From assembly GCA_030745875.1 (NCBI GenBank), contig JASLNT010000113.1, forward strand, positions 1-61,050: a stretch of DNA of 61,050 nt. Reading direction: 5' to 3'. Of this stretch, positions 37,101-44,812 are shown in pieces. Every line of letters begins with the position of its first letter. Positions within the stretch are counted from its first letter, which is position 1. The notes beneath the pieces were generated by a model. It was not told where the DNA came from. It was given only the letters and a program-made list of their open reading frames with translations, and ran no database searches. This DNA is from Phycisphaerae bacterium. GTDB taxonomy: Bacteria; Planctomycetota; Phycisphaerae; SM23-33. The position numbers were made by a program, and so were the translations under genes.

Positions 37101-37300
37101 CGAGTTACGAGTTGTTCGACTTCCTCCGGGGCCATACCGTCGACCTCGGCGAACACCTGAACCAGATTCGGACTGATGTCCGGAAAGGCGTCGATCGAAA
37201 GCCGAGATAACGAGAAGACGCCCAACGCACAGACGCCGACGGTCGTCATGAAGGCCAGCAACTTGTGCTTCAAGCCTATGTGAATAATTCTCTCAATCAT
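34145..37300 (-). CDS. czcA: Heavy-metal efflux RND pump (CzcA/CusA family)
   Basis: 1051 residues, full length for an inner-membrane HME-RND transporter. It opens MIERIIHIGLKHKLLAFM with the first helix, then FPDISPNLVQVFAEVDGMAPEEVE and RPIETAMRSISGVDKIRS. The helix-4 proton-relay region reads GGMAIALGMIIDATIIMVEK, with a conserved Asp. It exchanges protons for periplasmic or cytoplasmic metal ions and works with the CzcB adaptor and CzcC outer-membrane channel encoded just upstream. Which ion is moved (Zn, Co, Ni, Cd, or Cu/Ag) is not decidable by eye; the His-rich partners suggest Zn/Co/Ni. The start has GGGAAG about nine bases upstream; the gap to czcB is 18 bases. Confidence 0.93.
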   Translation of the reverse strand: MIERIIHIGLKHKLLAFMTTVGVCALGVFSLSRLSIDAFPDISPNLVQVFAEVDGMAPEEVEQLVTRPIETAMRSISGVDKIRSLSSLGLSTVNIYFEDGVDIYRARQLVSERLKLAEEGIPDGVDMPHGLEMGPPASGMGKILAYHLQAEHLDITELRTLHEWTVKRGIETVSGVAKVVSQGGFIRQYEVTLSPEALLSHGLVIDDVSKAIKLNNANVGAGIITRGREELIVRVLGRVGTIEELAGTIVKSVNGKPILVKDVGKVALGKAFRRGVATLNGQREVVLGGVYKTHRANSFAVIRKLRARIDQINASLPDDVKIVSYYDQSDLVVGSILTVRNALILGLVLVSLVAFAFLGNLKNAIIMVCSLPFAMLFGFICMYWTGFPGDLISFGGMAIALGMIIDATIIMVEKIQTAVGASDGKLHDREILLVGAQEVGRPIVFAVGVIVVVFLPIFTLGAIEGKMFRPLAFAVAATMGGSLIYALLIAPIFYRILHRVDHKRTEYAPGKVLPVFLDSYERSVRRTLKHPLLLIIVLPLILISGGVLGYMRLGDEFVPTLQEGTLQCYAYMNPNVSLDEVKEVCNDISRRAAEVQEVKNVIADIGYGEIGPHMHHTNYGCITITLKPRSQWKNASSQEEIVTLIEKKIGKMLGVAFGFSQPIAHEVDGLIAGSGAEVVLKIFGDDMKRLKNIAAEVEHVMAEIDGVRHLRVEQTSGQSQQQIILDPVQLARYDLDQSEVQKIVRQTITGQVAGDVFEGEMTSRILVRLDKRYQEDREDIRNLLIHTPSGSHVPLKTLAKTRTVTGLRQISRENTQRYISVQCNVSGRDVGTFVKDAQAAVAKAVKLPSGHRLSWGGKFELKEAANHRLMIVIPITLALVLSMLYGLFGSLRLAFLIMLNVPLALVGGVMALVLFGENISIPSSIGFIALFGIVLTDGVVLVSRFERLRKYGSELRDAVISGCRSKFRPVLMTTVTTALGLLPLIIASGTGSEVQRPLAIVVVFGLATSTLVTLFIIPAAYIWIENTWKRRFDSDEPDSQTLETAWHSRGQ

Positions 37301-37318
37301 GATGAAAACTTCCCTGGA

Positions 37319-38899
37319 TCAGTGCGTGTGGCCGTGACCGCTGACGTCGCCGGCTCTGGACTTGACGTACTCGGCCTTCAGGTGAAAAGCGTTCTTGGAG
37401 GCGACAGCATCTCCGACCTTCAGGCCGCGGAGTATCTCTATCCGTCGTCCGTCAGTAGCGCCCGTAACCACCTCACGCAGCGTAAACTCAGAATCGCCCC
37501 ATACAAATACGCAGGGATGATCGTTGACCAGTTGCACGGCGGCCTTGGGAATAATGAGCGCATCTTCCTGCGACGGAACTCCGATAGCCGCGTCCACAAA
37601 CGTGCCCGGGCGGAATCGCCCGGTGGAATTGTCCAGCACGACGCGCGCCATGGCGGTACGCGAATCCGAAGCAACAATCGGGGAGACAAACTCTATTTTC
37701 CCTTCAGATTTCGCCCCGTCAGGAAGACGCACGGTCACACCGTATCCCTCCTGCACGGAGGCAATGTTGTCCTGGCTGATCGCCAAGTCCACCCAGATCG
37801 TGGATAGATTAGCGACAGTGAACACCTCGACTGTCTCATCAATCGATTCTCCGATGACGATGTGCTTTGCGATCACCGTCCCGTCAAATGGGGCCCGCAG
37901 CGCGTACCAGGTGAAACGTCCGTCTTTGCTCAGAGTCTGCGCCACCGACGGCAGCTTACCGTCCTGGCAGTTCGGATCGTCACACAGGCACGGTTTCAGG
38001 CTCGCGGTCTTGGGAACCAGTTTGCGTAATTCGGCGACGATCCGGTCGTCGGCTCCCTTCAGTCGCAATCTCTTCTCCGCCGCAACCGCATTAAAAACCG
38101 CCACCTGTCGCTCCTGGACGGCCTCGGTGTAGGCGATCAGCGTTTCATAGCGCGCGGTGTCCAGAATCGCATGGAACTTTGTTCGGGCCTGTTTGAGGGC
38201 GGTCTCGGAGTCGAGCAGCTCTCGCCCGCTGCTGATCTTCTTGGCGTGCAGGGCGGACTCTCGCTTGTGATTGGTTCGCGCCGCCAGATAAGCCGAATAA
38301 CTCGTCAGCAGCAGCCCGCGATACTTGCCCATCTCAAGGCTGTCCTGTTTCCGAATCTCAGTCTCGGGAGCTTCTTTTCGGAGCAGAACAGCTAGTTTCG
38401 CGACGTTCTCGAATATCGCCTTGGCTCGGGGCAGCTTGATCTCGCAGCATCCAACTTCCGACTCTTTGGCGTAGAAGTCCAGTTTGGCCTCAGCCAGCTT
38501 GTCGCTTTCGATCCAAGCCAGCGGTTCGCCAGCCTTAACGCTGTCGCCCAAGACCTTCAGTACGTCGCGCACTACTCCCGCAGCTCGCGGAGCGACGTGC
38601 GCCATCCGGTCGGAATTCACTTTAATCTCGCCCGGTACGCGAATCTCTCGCTTAATCGCACCTCGTTCGGCGCGGCTTATTCTGATATCGAGCCTCTGGA
38701 CCTGTTCTTGGGTGACTGGAACGCTCTGCGAATGGTCGTGCCCCTTGTGTGCCGAGTCCTTTGGGGTTCCATCCTGACCTTCCTGCCCCGAACCGTTCTT
38801 ACCCTCGCACCCGATCAGACACGAGACAAACGCCGTTGCCGTGATACTCATCACAGCGCAGACCAGCAGAGCCCGAATCGTCCTTCTATTTGTTAACAT
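37319..38899 (-). CDS. czcB: RND efflux periplasmic adaptor (CzcB-like), lipoprotein, with His tails
   Basis: 526 residues. A signal segment with lipobox-like FVSCLIGC is followed by a His-containing linker (KGHDHSQS) and the membrane-fusion core: GEIKVNSDRMAHVAPRAAGVV, a long helical hairpin, and the lipoyl/barrel half RAPFDGTVIAKHIVIGESIDETVEVFTVANLSTIWVD in the family pattern. Unusual points are a Cys cluster CLCDDPNCQDGK at about 302-313 and a terminal GHGHTH, both likely metal ligands. The adaptor bridges CzcA to the CzcC channel and may hand metal over. The ATG lies inside the 3' end of the czcC gene (14-base overlap), which points to coupled translation. Confidence 0.92.
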   Translation of the reverse strand: MLTNRRTIRALLVCAVMSITATAFVSCLIGCEGKNGSGQEGQDGTPKDSAHKGHDHSQSVPVTQEQVQRLDIRISRAERGAIKREIRVPGEIKVNSDRMAHVAPRAAGVVRDVLKVLGDSVKAGEPLAWIESDKLAEAKLDFYAKESEVGCCEIKLPRAKAIFENVAKLAVLLRKEAPETEIRKQDSLEMGKYRGLLLTSYSAYLAARTNHKRESALHAKKISSGRELLDSETALKQARTKFHAILDTARYETLIAYTEAVQERQVAVFNAVAAEKRLRLKGADDRIVAELRKLVPKTASLKPCLCDDPNCQDGKLPSVAQTLSKDGRFTWYALRAPFDGTVIAKHIVIGESIDETVEVFTVANLSTIWVDLAISQDNIASVQEGYGVTVRLPDGAKSEGKIEFVSPIVASDSRTAMARVVLDNSTGRFRPGTFVDAAIGVPSQEDALIIPKAAVQLVNDHPCVFVWGDSEFTLREVVTGATDGRRIEILRGLKVGDAVASKNAFHLKAEYVKSRAGDVSGHGHTH

Positions 38900-40334
38900 T
38901 GTTGTTTCCTTTAGCTTGCTTCTTCTCGCCGGAAGTCGAATCGACCGACTTCAACTCTCTGGCGATGATCTCCTCAACACCGGCGACGGCACTGTGGTAC
39001 GCCTCCAGCGCTTCGAGGTACTGCTCTCTGACTTTGACGAATGTCCTCTGACCGTCCAGTACATCGATGTATCCGGCCTTACCGTGCTCGAAGGAGTTGG
39101 CGGACGCTTCGTACGAACTTCTCGCAGCAGGCAGCACCTCATCCCTTAGCGCCGCAGCCTCGGAGCGTGCGGCCGCCAGAGTCTGATAGGCCTTCTCAAA
39201 TCTCGTATGCAGTCTCACTTCGGCGGCCCGCCGCTGCGCCTTGGCGCTGCGCAGGCTGTAGCGTGCTTTGCGTATCTCGCCCTGGTTTCTGTCAAACACC
39301 GGAAGCGGAATCGACACGCCAGCCACTAATGCGTGGTCATTGCCTCCGGTGTCCCGGATGTGCCTGTATCCTACGCCCGCGGTAACATCCGGTACGGCTT
39401 GGGCGCGGGCGAGATCCAACGCGGCTTGGCGTTTCTGAATCTCGGCGGCCCAACTGGCTAGTTCAGGGTTGTGATCCAGATTGGGGGTAAGCTTCCCAAC
39501 CGGTGGAATCGACGCGATGTCGCCCAGATCGCCGATCAGAGCGGTGAATCCAGGCGCGGTGGATCCCCATGTCGCAGCCAGTTGGCTTTTTGCGATCTTC
39601 AAGGCGCGTTTGATCCGAGCCAAACGAATCTTGCTCATGGCGACCTCAACAGTGGCCTTGGTCTTCTCAGCCAGTGTGACTTTTCCGGCGGCCAGTTCCT
39701 TGGTTACTGCATCGAGTCCGGACCCGGCCAGCTTGAGATCTTCATCCGCCAACTCCAGCTTCTTCTGTATCGCCAACGCAGCTATGAATCGCCGGGTCAC
39801 ATCGGTAAGGACGCTGAGGCGCTTGGCTTCATAGCGCCATCCGGCTAGCTTGCTGTCGGCGCGAGCGAGTTCGATACGCTTGGTTCGCTTTCCGCCCAAC
39901 TCGATCAATTGGCTGAGGACGACAGTTGTCTCCAGCGATCGGGTTCCGCGAAACCCTCCCGATCCGCCGAAATTCTCAAACTCGGTCTCCAATCCGGGGT
40001 TCGGAAGGAGCGAAGCCTGCAGTTGCTCAGCCTCGGTTTGTCGAACGCTCCAGGCGAAACTCGCCAACTCCGGGCTTTTCGCCAACGCCAGCGACAAAGC
40101 TCGCCGGAGGCTCAATTCGCCAGTCGGTTCGCTCATATCCACTTTGCCTTTACCGGCTGGCGGAACCTCGTCAAACAGCGAATCGGTTTGAGAATCCGAT
40201 GGTTTGTATACGTCGAACTCGGCTCCGAGCGGGCGGCGGGCCGGAAGGGATCCGCCCCATTGGGGCAGTTGACATCCGCAGATCGCCAACGCAACGCCCA
40301 GGGCTGCTGACGGTATAAACTTGGACAACATCAT
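38886..40334 (-). CDS. czcC: Outer-membrane efflux channel, TolC/CzcC family lipoprotein
   Basis: 482 residues. A lipoprotein signal (ALAICGCQLP) precedes a Pro/Ser-rich stretch and two similar OEP halves rich in coiled coil: LSLRRALSLALAKSPELASFAWSVRQ in the first half and ELASWAAEIQKRQAALDLARAQAVPDV in the second, each with the typical LxxAL...NPxL pattern. It forms the trimeric outer-membrane conduit for CzcCBA. AAGGAG eight bases upstream supports the start. It is preceded by a small His/Cys-rich gene, leaving a 136-base gap with no other feature that I can identify. Confidence 0.92.
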   Translation of the reverse strand: MMLSKFIPSAALGVALAICGCQLPQWGGSLPARRPLGAEFDVYKPSDSQTDSLFDEVPPAGKGKVDMSEPTGELSLRRALSLALAKSPELASFAWSVRQTEAEQLQASLLPNPGLETEFENFGGSGGFRGTRSLETTVVLSQLIELGGKRTKRIELARADSKLAGWRYEAKRLSVLTDVTRRFIAALAIQKKLELADEDLKLAGSGLDAVTKELAAGKVTLAEKTKATVEVAMSKIRLARIKRALKIAKSQLAATWGSTAPGFTALIGDLGDIASIPPVGKLTPNLDHNPELASWAAEIQKRQAALDLARAQAVPDVTAGVGYRHIRDTGGNDHALVAGVSIPLPVFDRNQGEIRKARYSLRSAKAQRRAAEVRLHTRFEKAYQTLAAARSEAAALRDEVLPAARSSYEASANSFEHGKAGYIDVLDGQRTFVKVREQYLEALEAYHSAVAGVEEIIARELKSVDSTSGEKKQAKGNNNVNK

Positions 40335-40470
40335 TGGAGAAACTCCTTGTTGATTACACCAAGTGAATCGATCGGATATACATCTCCGCCGCCAACACAG
40401 GACGAACTCGTGAGGGACGACAGAGATCGGATACGTAAAGGGAGTTACAAACAGATGTACGCAGAAGTGA

Positions 40471-40914
40471 TCAAATCAGCAGGACGATTGTCCGCAAGGA
40501 TGCAATTGCCCCCCCGCCTGCATCGGGAGGTCGACGTATGAAAAACGCACAGGCATCTTGAGACTCAGTAACGATCGCCCGGGTCTGGGGCGCCGCGTAT
40601 AGCGTTACGATTCGCGACGCAGTCGGACCGCCCGAACGAACCGAACGCGGGATCGCCCCGCCCGACGGTAGAGGAATGTCTATGCAGGCGCCGCATTCAT
40701 CATTGTCTTGACAGGCGGCGTAGTCTGAATGCTCGTCGTGCTCCGGCGAAGATGACGGTGATTCGCAATGATGAGGTTCGCAGGATTCGGTCTCAATACC
40801 CAAATGACCGTCAGAGCCCAGACACAGGAATGCTTCCTGAGCAAATCCCGTCATACCCAGCAAGGGCGCCGAGATAATCAGCCAGCAACATATTAATCCG
40901 CGAATGCACCGCAT
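40471..40914 (-). CDS. Small secreted His/Cys-rich protein heading the metal-efflux operon
   Basis: 147 residues. A hydrophobic signal peptide (LICCWLIISAPLLGMTGFAQ) is followed by LCLGSDGHLGIE and a segment dense in metal ligands (CEPHHCESPSSS, then EHDEHSDYAACQDNDECGAC). Short proteins of this kind, opening with a C-x-G-x-D-G-H pattern, commonly precede czcCBA genes in related genomes; their exact role is not known, but periplasmic metal binding or sensing fits. There is no convincing ribosome-binding site, and a possible promoter lies so close that the mRNA may be leaderless. The proline/glycine-rich C-terminal half has no domain. Confidence 0.7.
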   Translation of the reverse strand: MRCIRGLICCWLIISAPLLGMTGFAQEAFLCLGSDGHLGIETESCEPHHCESPSSSPEHDEHSDYAACQDNDECGACIDIPLPSGGAIPRSVRSGGPTASRIVTLYAAPQTRAIVTESQDACAFFIRRPPDAGGGAIASLRTIVLLI

Positions 40915-40922
40915 GGTGTCCC

Positions 40923-40951
40923 ATGGTAGTGTTCGCCAAGGGAAAAATCAA
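40923..40951 (-). promoter_or_regulatory. Possible promoter of the metal-efflux operon
   Basis: On the minus strand TTGATT, 17 bases, TACCAT. Transcription would begin two or three bases before the ATG at 40914, giving an almost leaderless mRNA, which agrees with the missing ribosome-binding site. Confidence 0.35.
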
Positions 40952-42189
40952 GGGCAATAAGACCTGCGACGCCGCAGCGCCAGCATCGCACCGCCCATCA
41001 CAAGCAGGCTCACCGTCGCCGGCTCGGGCACCAGATCGTAGCCGATGGCGTCGAAGGCCTGCAAATCCAGGTCGGAAATAAGCATGAGTTCACCAGGCGC
41101 CACCGTCGGGTCCAGCATGCCCAGCCCCAGGTGGTCCTTCCAGTGACTAGCTTGACGACCGTCACCGTTAAACGCGCCTGTAGCGAATCTCCCCAGATTA
41201 GTGTCCCCTGCGTCGATGGAGAAAAACGGTGTGTCTCCGTAAGCCAGGTCAAGAACCGCTCCGGTCGCCGGCTGCAAATCAGCGTCCAGGCTCTCGCTGG
41301 AGTAGCGGAGCATATCCAGAACGCTGAACACCCGGTAGGGATCAATGCCTATCGGGGCTGAGGGGCCTGAACCGCCGACCAGATCGACTATGTCGACACC
41401 GCTGATATAGCCCATCAGGTGACCTATTTCGTGGGCTGCGACTCCCACGAAATCGAACTTCCCAACGCTGATTCCGTTGGAGCGATCGAAATCCCACCAG
41501 AATGAATCGGAAAACGTAATCGCCCCGTCCGGGCCTGGATCGTGGGGCGCGATAACGCCCAGAGCCTTGAGATTCCCTCGCGGCACGTCGAGGGCGTAAT
41601 TGTTGGCCGAACCGTCGTTGTCGCGAATCCTGGGAGACGGGATGACGCTTGTGTCGTTCGTGATCATATCCAGAGCAGCGCCCGGCTGGAGATGCGCCGT
41701 CACCACGGCATCGGTTGCGGTGGTTGCGTCGGCGATCAGCGCGGTTCTCGTCGGACCGAAGTCCGACTGCTCGGTGACATTAGTCGTTGAACCGAGGACT
41801 CCCAGAGGCAGCGAACCGTAATCAATACCTACGTTGATCGTGACCGAATCGCTGAACCACATTGACCAGAGATCGCCCGCCGACATGAATCCATTTACAA
41901 CTTCATCAGCCAGCGCCTGCTCGGACGGAGTTCCGGCCTCCAGGGCGAGAATACCCGGGCCTTTGGTGAAGTTGAAGGTCAAAAAACCGCCCGAGACGAT
42001 CGACACGCCGTTCGGAACGATAACCGGCGTGGGCGGCGAGTATGTCACCCCGGTGGTGTCCACAGTCACATTCGCTCTGGCTGGCAGCGCTGCAACAGAG
42101 ACCACAAGCACCGCCAACCACACCGCAACCGCACAACGTCTGCGGGGAATCGGCGCATAATTGACCTCGGACCCTCTGATTCGCCTCAT
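40948..42189 (-). CDS. Secreted PEP-CTERM zinc metalloprotease-like protein (NF038122-type)
   Basis: 413 residues from an ATG with GGAG eight bases upstream. The signal peptide (VWLAVLVVSVAALPARA) is followed by a long beta-rich region and the zinc-binding HEIGHLMG at 253-260 in GVAAHEIGHLMGYISGVD, as in metzincin-like enzymes. The C-terminus is a PEP-CTERM signal: VPEPATVSLLVMGGAMLALRRRR, recognised by exosortase, which is not in the window. It is probably exported and processed at the cell surface; substrate unknown. The region upstream (42190-42591) holds AT-rich DNA around 42400 but no clear promoter or other gene. Confidence 0.85.
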   Translation of the reverse strand: MRRIRGSEVNYAPIPRRRCAVAVWLAVLVVSVAALPARANVTVDTTGVTYSPPTPVIVPNGVSIVSGGFLTFNFTKGPGILALEAGTPSEQALADEVVNGFMSAGDLWSMWFSDSVTINVGIDYGSLPLGVLGSTTNVTEQSDFGPTRTALIADATTATDAVVTAHLQPGAALDMITNDTSVIPSPRIRDNDGSANNYALDVPRGNLKALGVIAPHDPGPDGAITFSDSFWWDFDRSNGISVGKFDFVGVAAHEIGHLMGYISGVDIVDLVGGSGPSAPIGIDPYRVFSVLDMLRYSSESLDADLQPATGAVLDLAYGDTPFFSIDAGDTNLGRFATGAFNGDGRQASHWKDHLGLGMLDPTVAPGELMLISDLDLQAFDAIGYDLVPEPATVSLLVMGGAMLALRRRRSYCP

Positions 42190-42591
42190 TACACAATCTC
42201 CGTCTTCACACAGCGAACAGGACCCTTGGCTCATATAACGGGCCATGCCGCCAAACTGTCATTTACGTTGCTCGCGGCGCGCACGCGCTTCGAACAATGC
42301 GACAGAGCAATACGTCAAGAGAGGAGCAGTCCCTCTACGACCACTACCGGCCTTACGGCCAATCCTCACAACAGGCTCTTTTGTCTTTTCCTCTAATTGA
42401 TGCTACACAAATATAGTACCACGAACTGGTGATCCGGGCAATTAGAAAGTCAGATTATCGCTATATCGCACGCCTAATCTGATCTGCCGGCGCACTAGTT
42501 CACACCCGACAGAATGCGGAGTATGTGCGTGACCGGAGCGCATTGGAGCAGGACCCAGGGAAGATTGGAATCACCAACAGGCGCCGAACCT

Positions 42592-44397
42592 TCAGTTGAC
42601 CAGCGCTTCTTCTTCGGGCTGGTCGATCTGGTCGGACGGCGGTTCGGGCGAAACACGGGAACTTACGCTACGGGCAAGGTCCACATCGGTTCCGTCGAAC
42701 GCCTTGGCCTGGAGGTTCTTCTCGTACCAGGTCTCAGGCTCCCAGGTCCAACCGGCCGCGACGCGCTTCTCCTCCTTGCGGATCTTGTGCAAGAGGTATC
42801 GTCCGCCGACTGCACTGTAAAAACGCGATATGAGCCCGTATTCGGCGTGGAGGTCGTCCAGAATGGACCCCATCTTCGCACGCATCTCAGGGTTCTTCCG
42901 ATAATACGCCTTTATGGCTCCCAGCAACGCCGAGTAAGTCGTAGACTGTTCCCTGGACTCCCAGGTGAAACGGCGTCTGATTCGTTCGTCGGGATGGTTC
43001 TTGTAGCGTTTCCAACCGGCTAGAGTGGTCCGCACAATGCGGGCGACGCTGGGGCCGTTCACTTCGAAATCGCGCACAAACGCCTGGCGGAGCATTTCGG
43101 TTTCATCCCCTGGGGGAATGTGTGAATGGTGGTAATTGAAGATGTACTGCCCGTGAATATCAATGTTGTCGTACTCGCTGGAATCCTTCATTCGCCCGGC
43201 AACCGACAGTTCGGAATGCAGGGGAGTGCCCGGAATCGGCGTGTAGAGCATGAACTGGTGAAAATCGGTGTTGTACTCAACAGCGTAATCGATCGCCTCG
43301 TCCATATTCTCGGGAGTATGCTCCTCCAGCCCGATTATCGACGAGCCGAGAATGCGAATACCGTGCGACTGAAGCTCGCCGATCAGTTCGTGAGCATTCA
43401 TCTGGTGCAGCTTTGTGTACTGGCTGTCTTCGCCCTCAAGACCCATCCATATCCACGATATCCCCAGCCGCACAAGCTGATCGATGGTGTAATTCCTAAG
43501 CGCGTTGGCGGAACTGAATACAAACAGAGCCCACGCCTTGTCGTTTTCTTCGATCAATTCAAGCAGGCGCAGCGCCCGCTTGCGATGGAGCAGGAAGTTC
43601 TCGTCCATCACGAAGAAGGAGCTTACGCCCAGGGCTTCTTCAAGTTGGAGCATCACATCGAACAGTTCGTCGCCGGTCTCGTAAAAGTTAACGAAGTTGC
43701 CCTTCCCGCCAAACATCGCCGACGTCGAGCAGAAGTTGCACCCAAGCGGGCAACCGACCGACGGGATCAGCGTGGCCGCCACATCTCCGCGAACCTCCTT
43801 GACCATCACGCCGACATTCCGCGTACCGAAGCCCGAGGTGATCAGAGGATGATTAATCGGCTGATCGACATCCTCTCCCAGATAGCTTCTGAACCATCGC
43901 ACGCCCTCGCCCTTTACGATAATGTCCGCATCGATCAGGTCAGAGAGGTTGGGCATATTTGCAATGTGACCGCCCACAACTATAGTCGCATTCGGGCGGT
44001 GCTCGCGCACAAGTTCGCACATCTTGCGGATCTTGGCGACGTTCGGCGTAATGCCGGTGATTCCGACGATATCGTATTCATTGTCGCATATCTCGCTGAC
44101 AAAACGATCGTACACGGGGAAATCAAGCAGCGTGCAGGGAGCCTGGATATTGGCCTGGATGAGCATTATCCCCCAACTGCGGTGAAACATCCGCAGCGAG
44201 AAAGGGCCCTGCTCGCGAGTGACCTGGTTGTGGTACAGTTCCATCGGATTGATGGCGCGGCTGTATTCGTTGTCTTCAGCATACGGGCCGAATACGCTTG
44301 TCAGCAGGACTTTCGCCTTGGAGCCAAGAGGGTGAACGCACGGGGCGCCGGACTGGGCGTCCTGGGTGCGGTTGGTTACGTCAGCATGGCGTATCAT
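42592..44397 (-). CDS. B12-binding-domain radical SAM protein, function unknown
   Basis: 601 residues. Residues about 28-175 look like a cobalamin-binding Rossmann domain (YDIVGITGITPNVAKIRKM, IVVGGHIANMPNLSDL) but lack the DxHxxG loop that ligates cobalt in other families. The radical SAM core follows, with C216-x3-C220-x2-C223 in GCPLGCNFCSTS. Downstream are MDENFLLHRKRALRLLELI, WIWMGLEGE and SSIIGLEEHTPENMDEAIDYA. Members of this superfamily carry out methylations and rearrangements in natural product, lipid and cofactor pathways; none can be assigned here. GAGGAG lies 11 bases before the ATG, somewhat distant. The gene is single and shares a divergent promoter region with the PmoA-like gene. 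Confidence 0.85.
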   Translation of the reverse strand: MIRHADVTNRTQDAQSGAPCVHPLGSKAKVLLTSVFGPYAEDNEYSRAINPMELYHNQVTREQGPFSLRMFHRSWGIMLIQANIQAPCTLLDFPVYDRFVSEICDNEYDIVGITGITPNVAKIRKMCELVREHRPNATIVVGGHIANMPNLSDLIDADIIVKGEGVRWFRSYLGEDVDQPINHPLITSGFGTRNVGVMVKEVRGDVAATLIPSVGCPLGCNFCSTSAMFGGKGNFVNFYETGDELFDVMLQLEEALGVSSFFVMDENFLLHRKRALRLLELIEENDKAWALFVFSSANALRNYTIDQLVRLGISWIWMGLEGEDSQYTKLHQMNAHELIGELQSHGIRILGSSIIGLEEHTPENMDEAIDYAVEYNTDFHQFMLYTPIPGTPLHSELSVAGRMKDSSEYDNIDIHGQYIFNYHHSHIPPGDETEMLRQAFVRDFEVNGPSVARIVRTTLAGWKRYKNHPDERIRRRFTWESREQSTTYSALLGAIKAYYRKNPEMRAKMGSILDDLHAEYGLISRFYSAVGGRYLLHKIRKEEKRVAAGWTWEPETWYEKNLQAKAFDGTDVDLARSVSSRVSPEPPSDQIDQPEEEALVN

Positions 44398-44700
44398 GTA
44401 ATGCAGTTCTCCTCGACAGCCAATCTCATGGCACGTCTTCCGGGATAACCCTCCCTTTCCGGGGCGCGCCCGACCCGGTTGTCGAGCCGAGGCATTGTAC
44501 GGGTCAACTGGGCAAGTGCAAACAGAAATCTGAGATTCCTGAGGCCCGCGGGCATGCTCCCGATCAGGTTACGTCACTAATTCAGATGTAAAGCACAGCA
44601 ACTACACCGATTCCGTGGGGTTTGTATATAGATCGGCGTAAGCCCGTGGTTTACAGGAGATAATCCTCCACCGCCCAGGCGTCCTGTCGCAAAACAGGCT

Positions 44701-44722
44701 CCCGATATCCGCCGGAATCGGG
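44701..44722. repeat. Short inverted repeat followed by a T-rich stretch
   Basis: CCCGAT and ATCGGG flank ten bases and are followed by TTTCTT, giving a weak terminator shape in the middle of the divergent gap 44398-44812. Elsewhere this gap contains only the promoter candidate listed next. Confidence 0.3.
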
Positions 44723-44731
44723 TTTCTTGCA

Positions 44732-44760
44732 TTGACTCAACGTCGCCTGCGTTATAGGGT
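44732..44760 (+). promoter_or_regulatory. Weak promoter candidate for the PmoA-like gene
   Basis: TTGACT, 17 bases, TAGGGT. The -35 box is good and the -10 box is poor. Confidence 0.3.
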
Positions 44761-44812
44761 TAGTAGCTCCTCCCGCAATAAAACACCACGACGTGAATGG
44801 AGATTCAGAATC

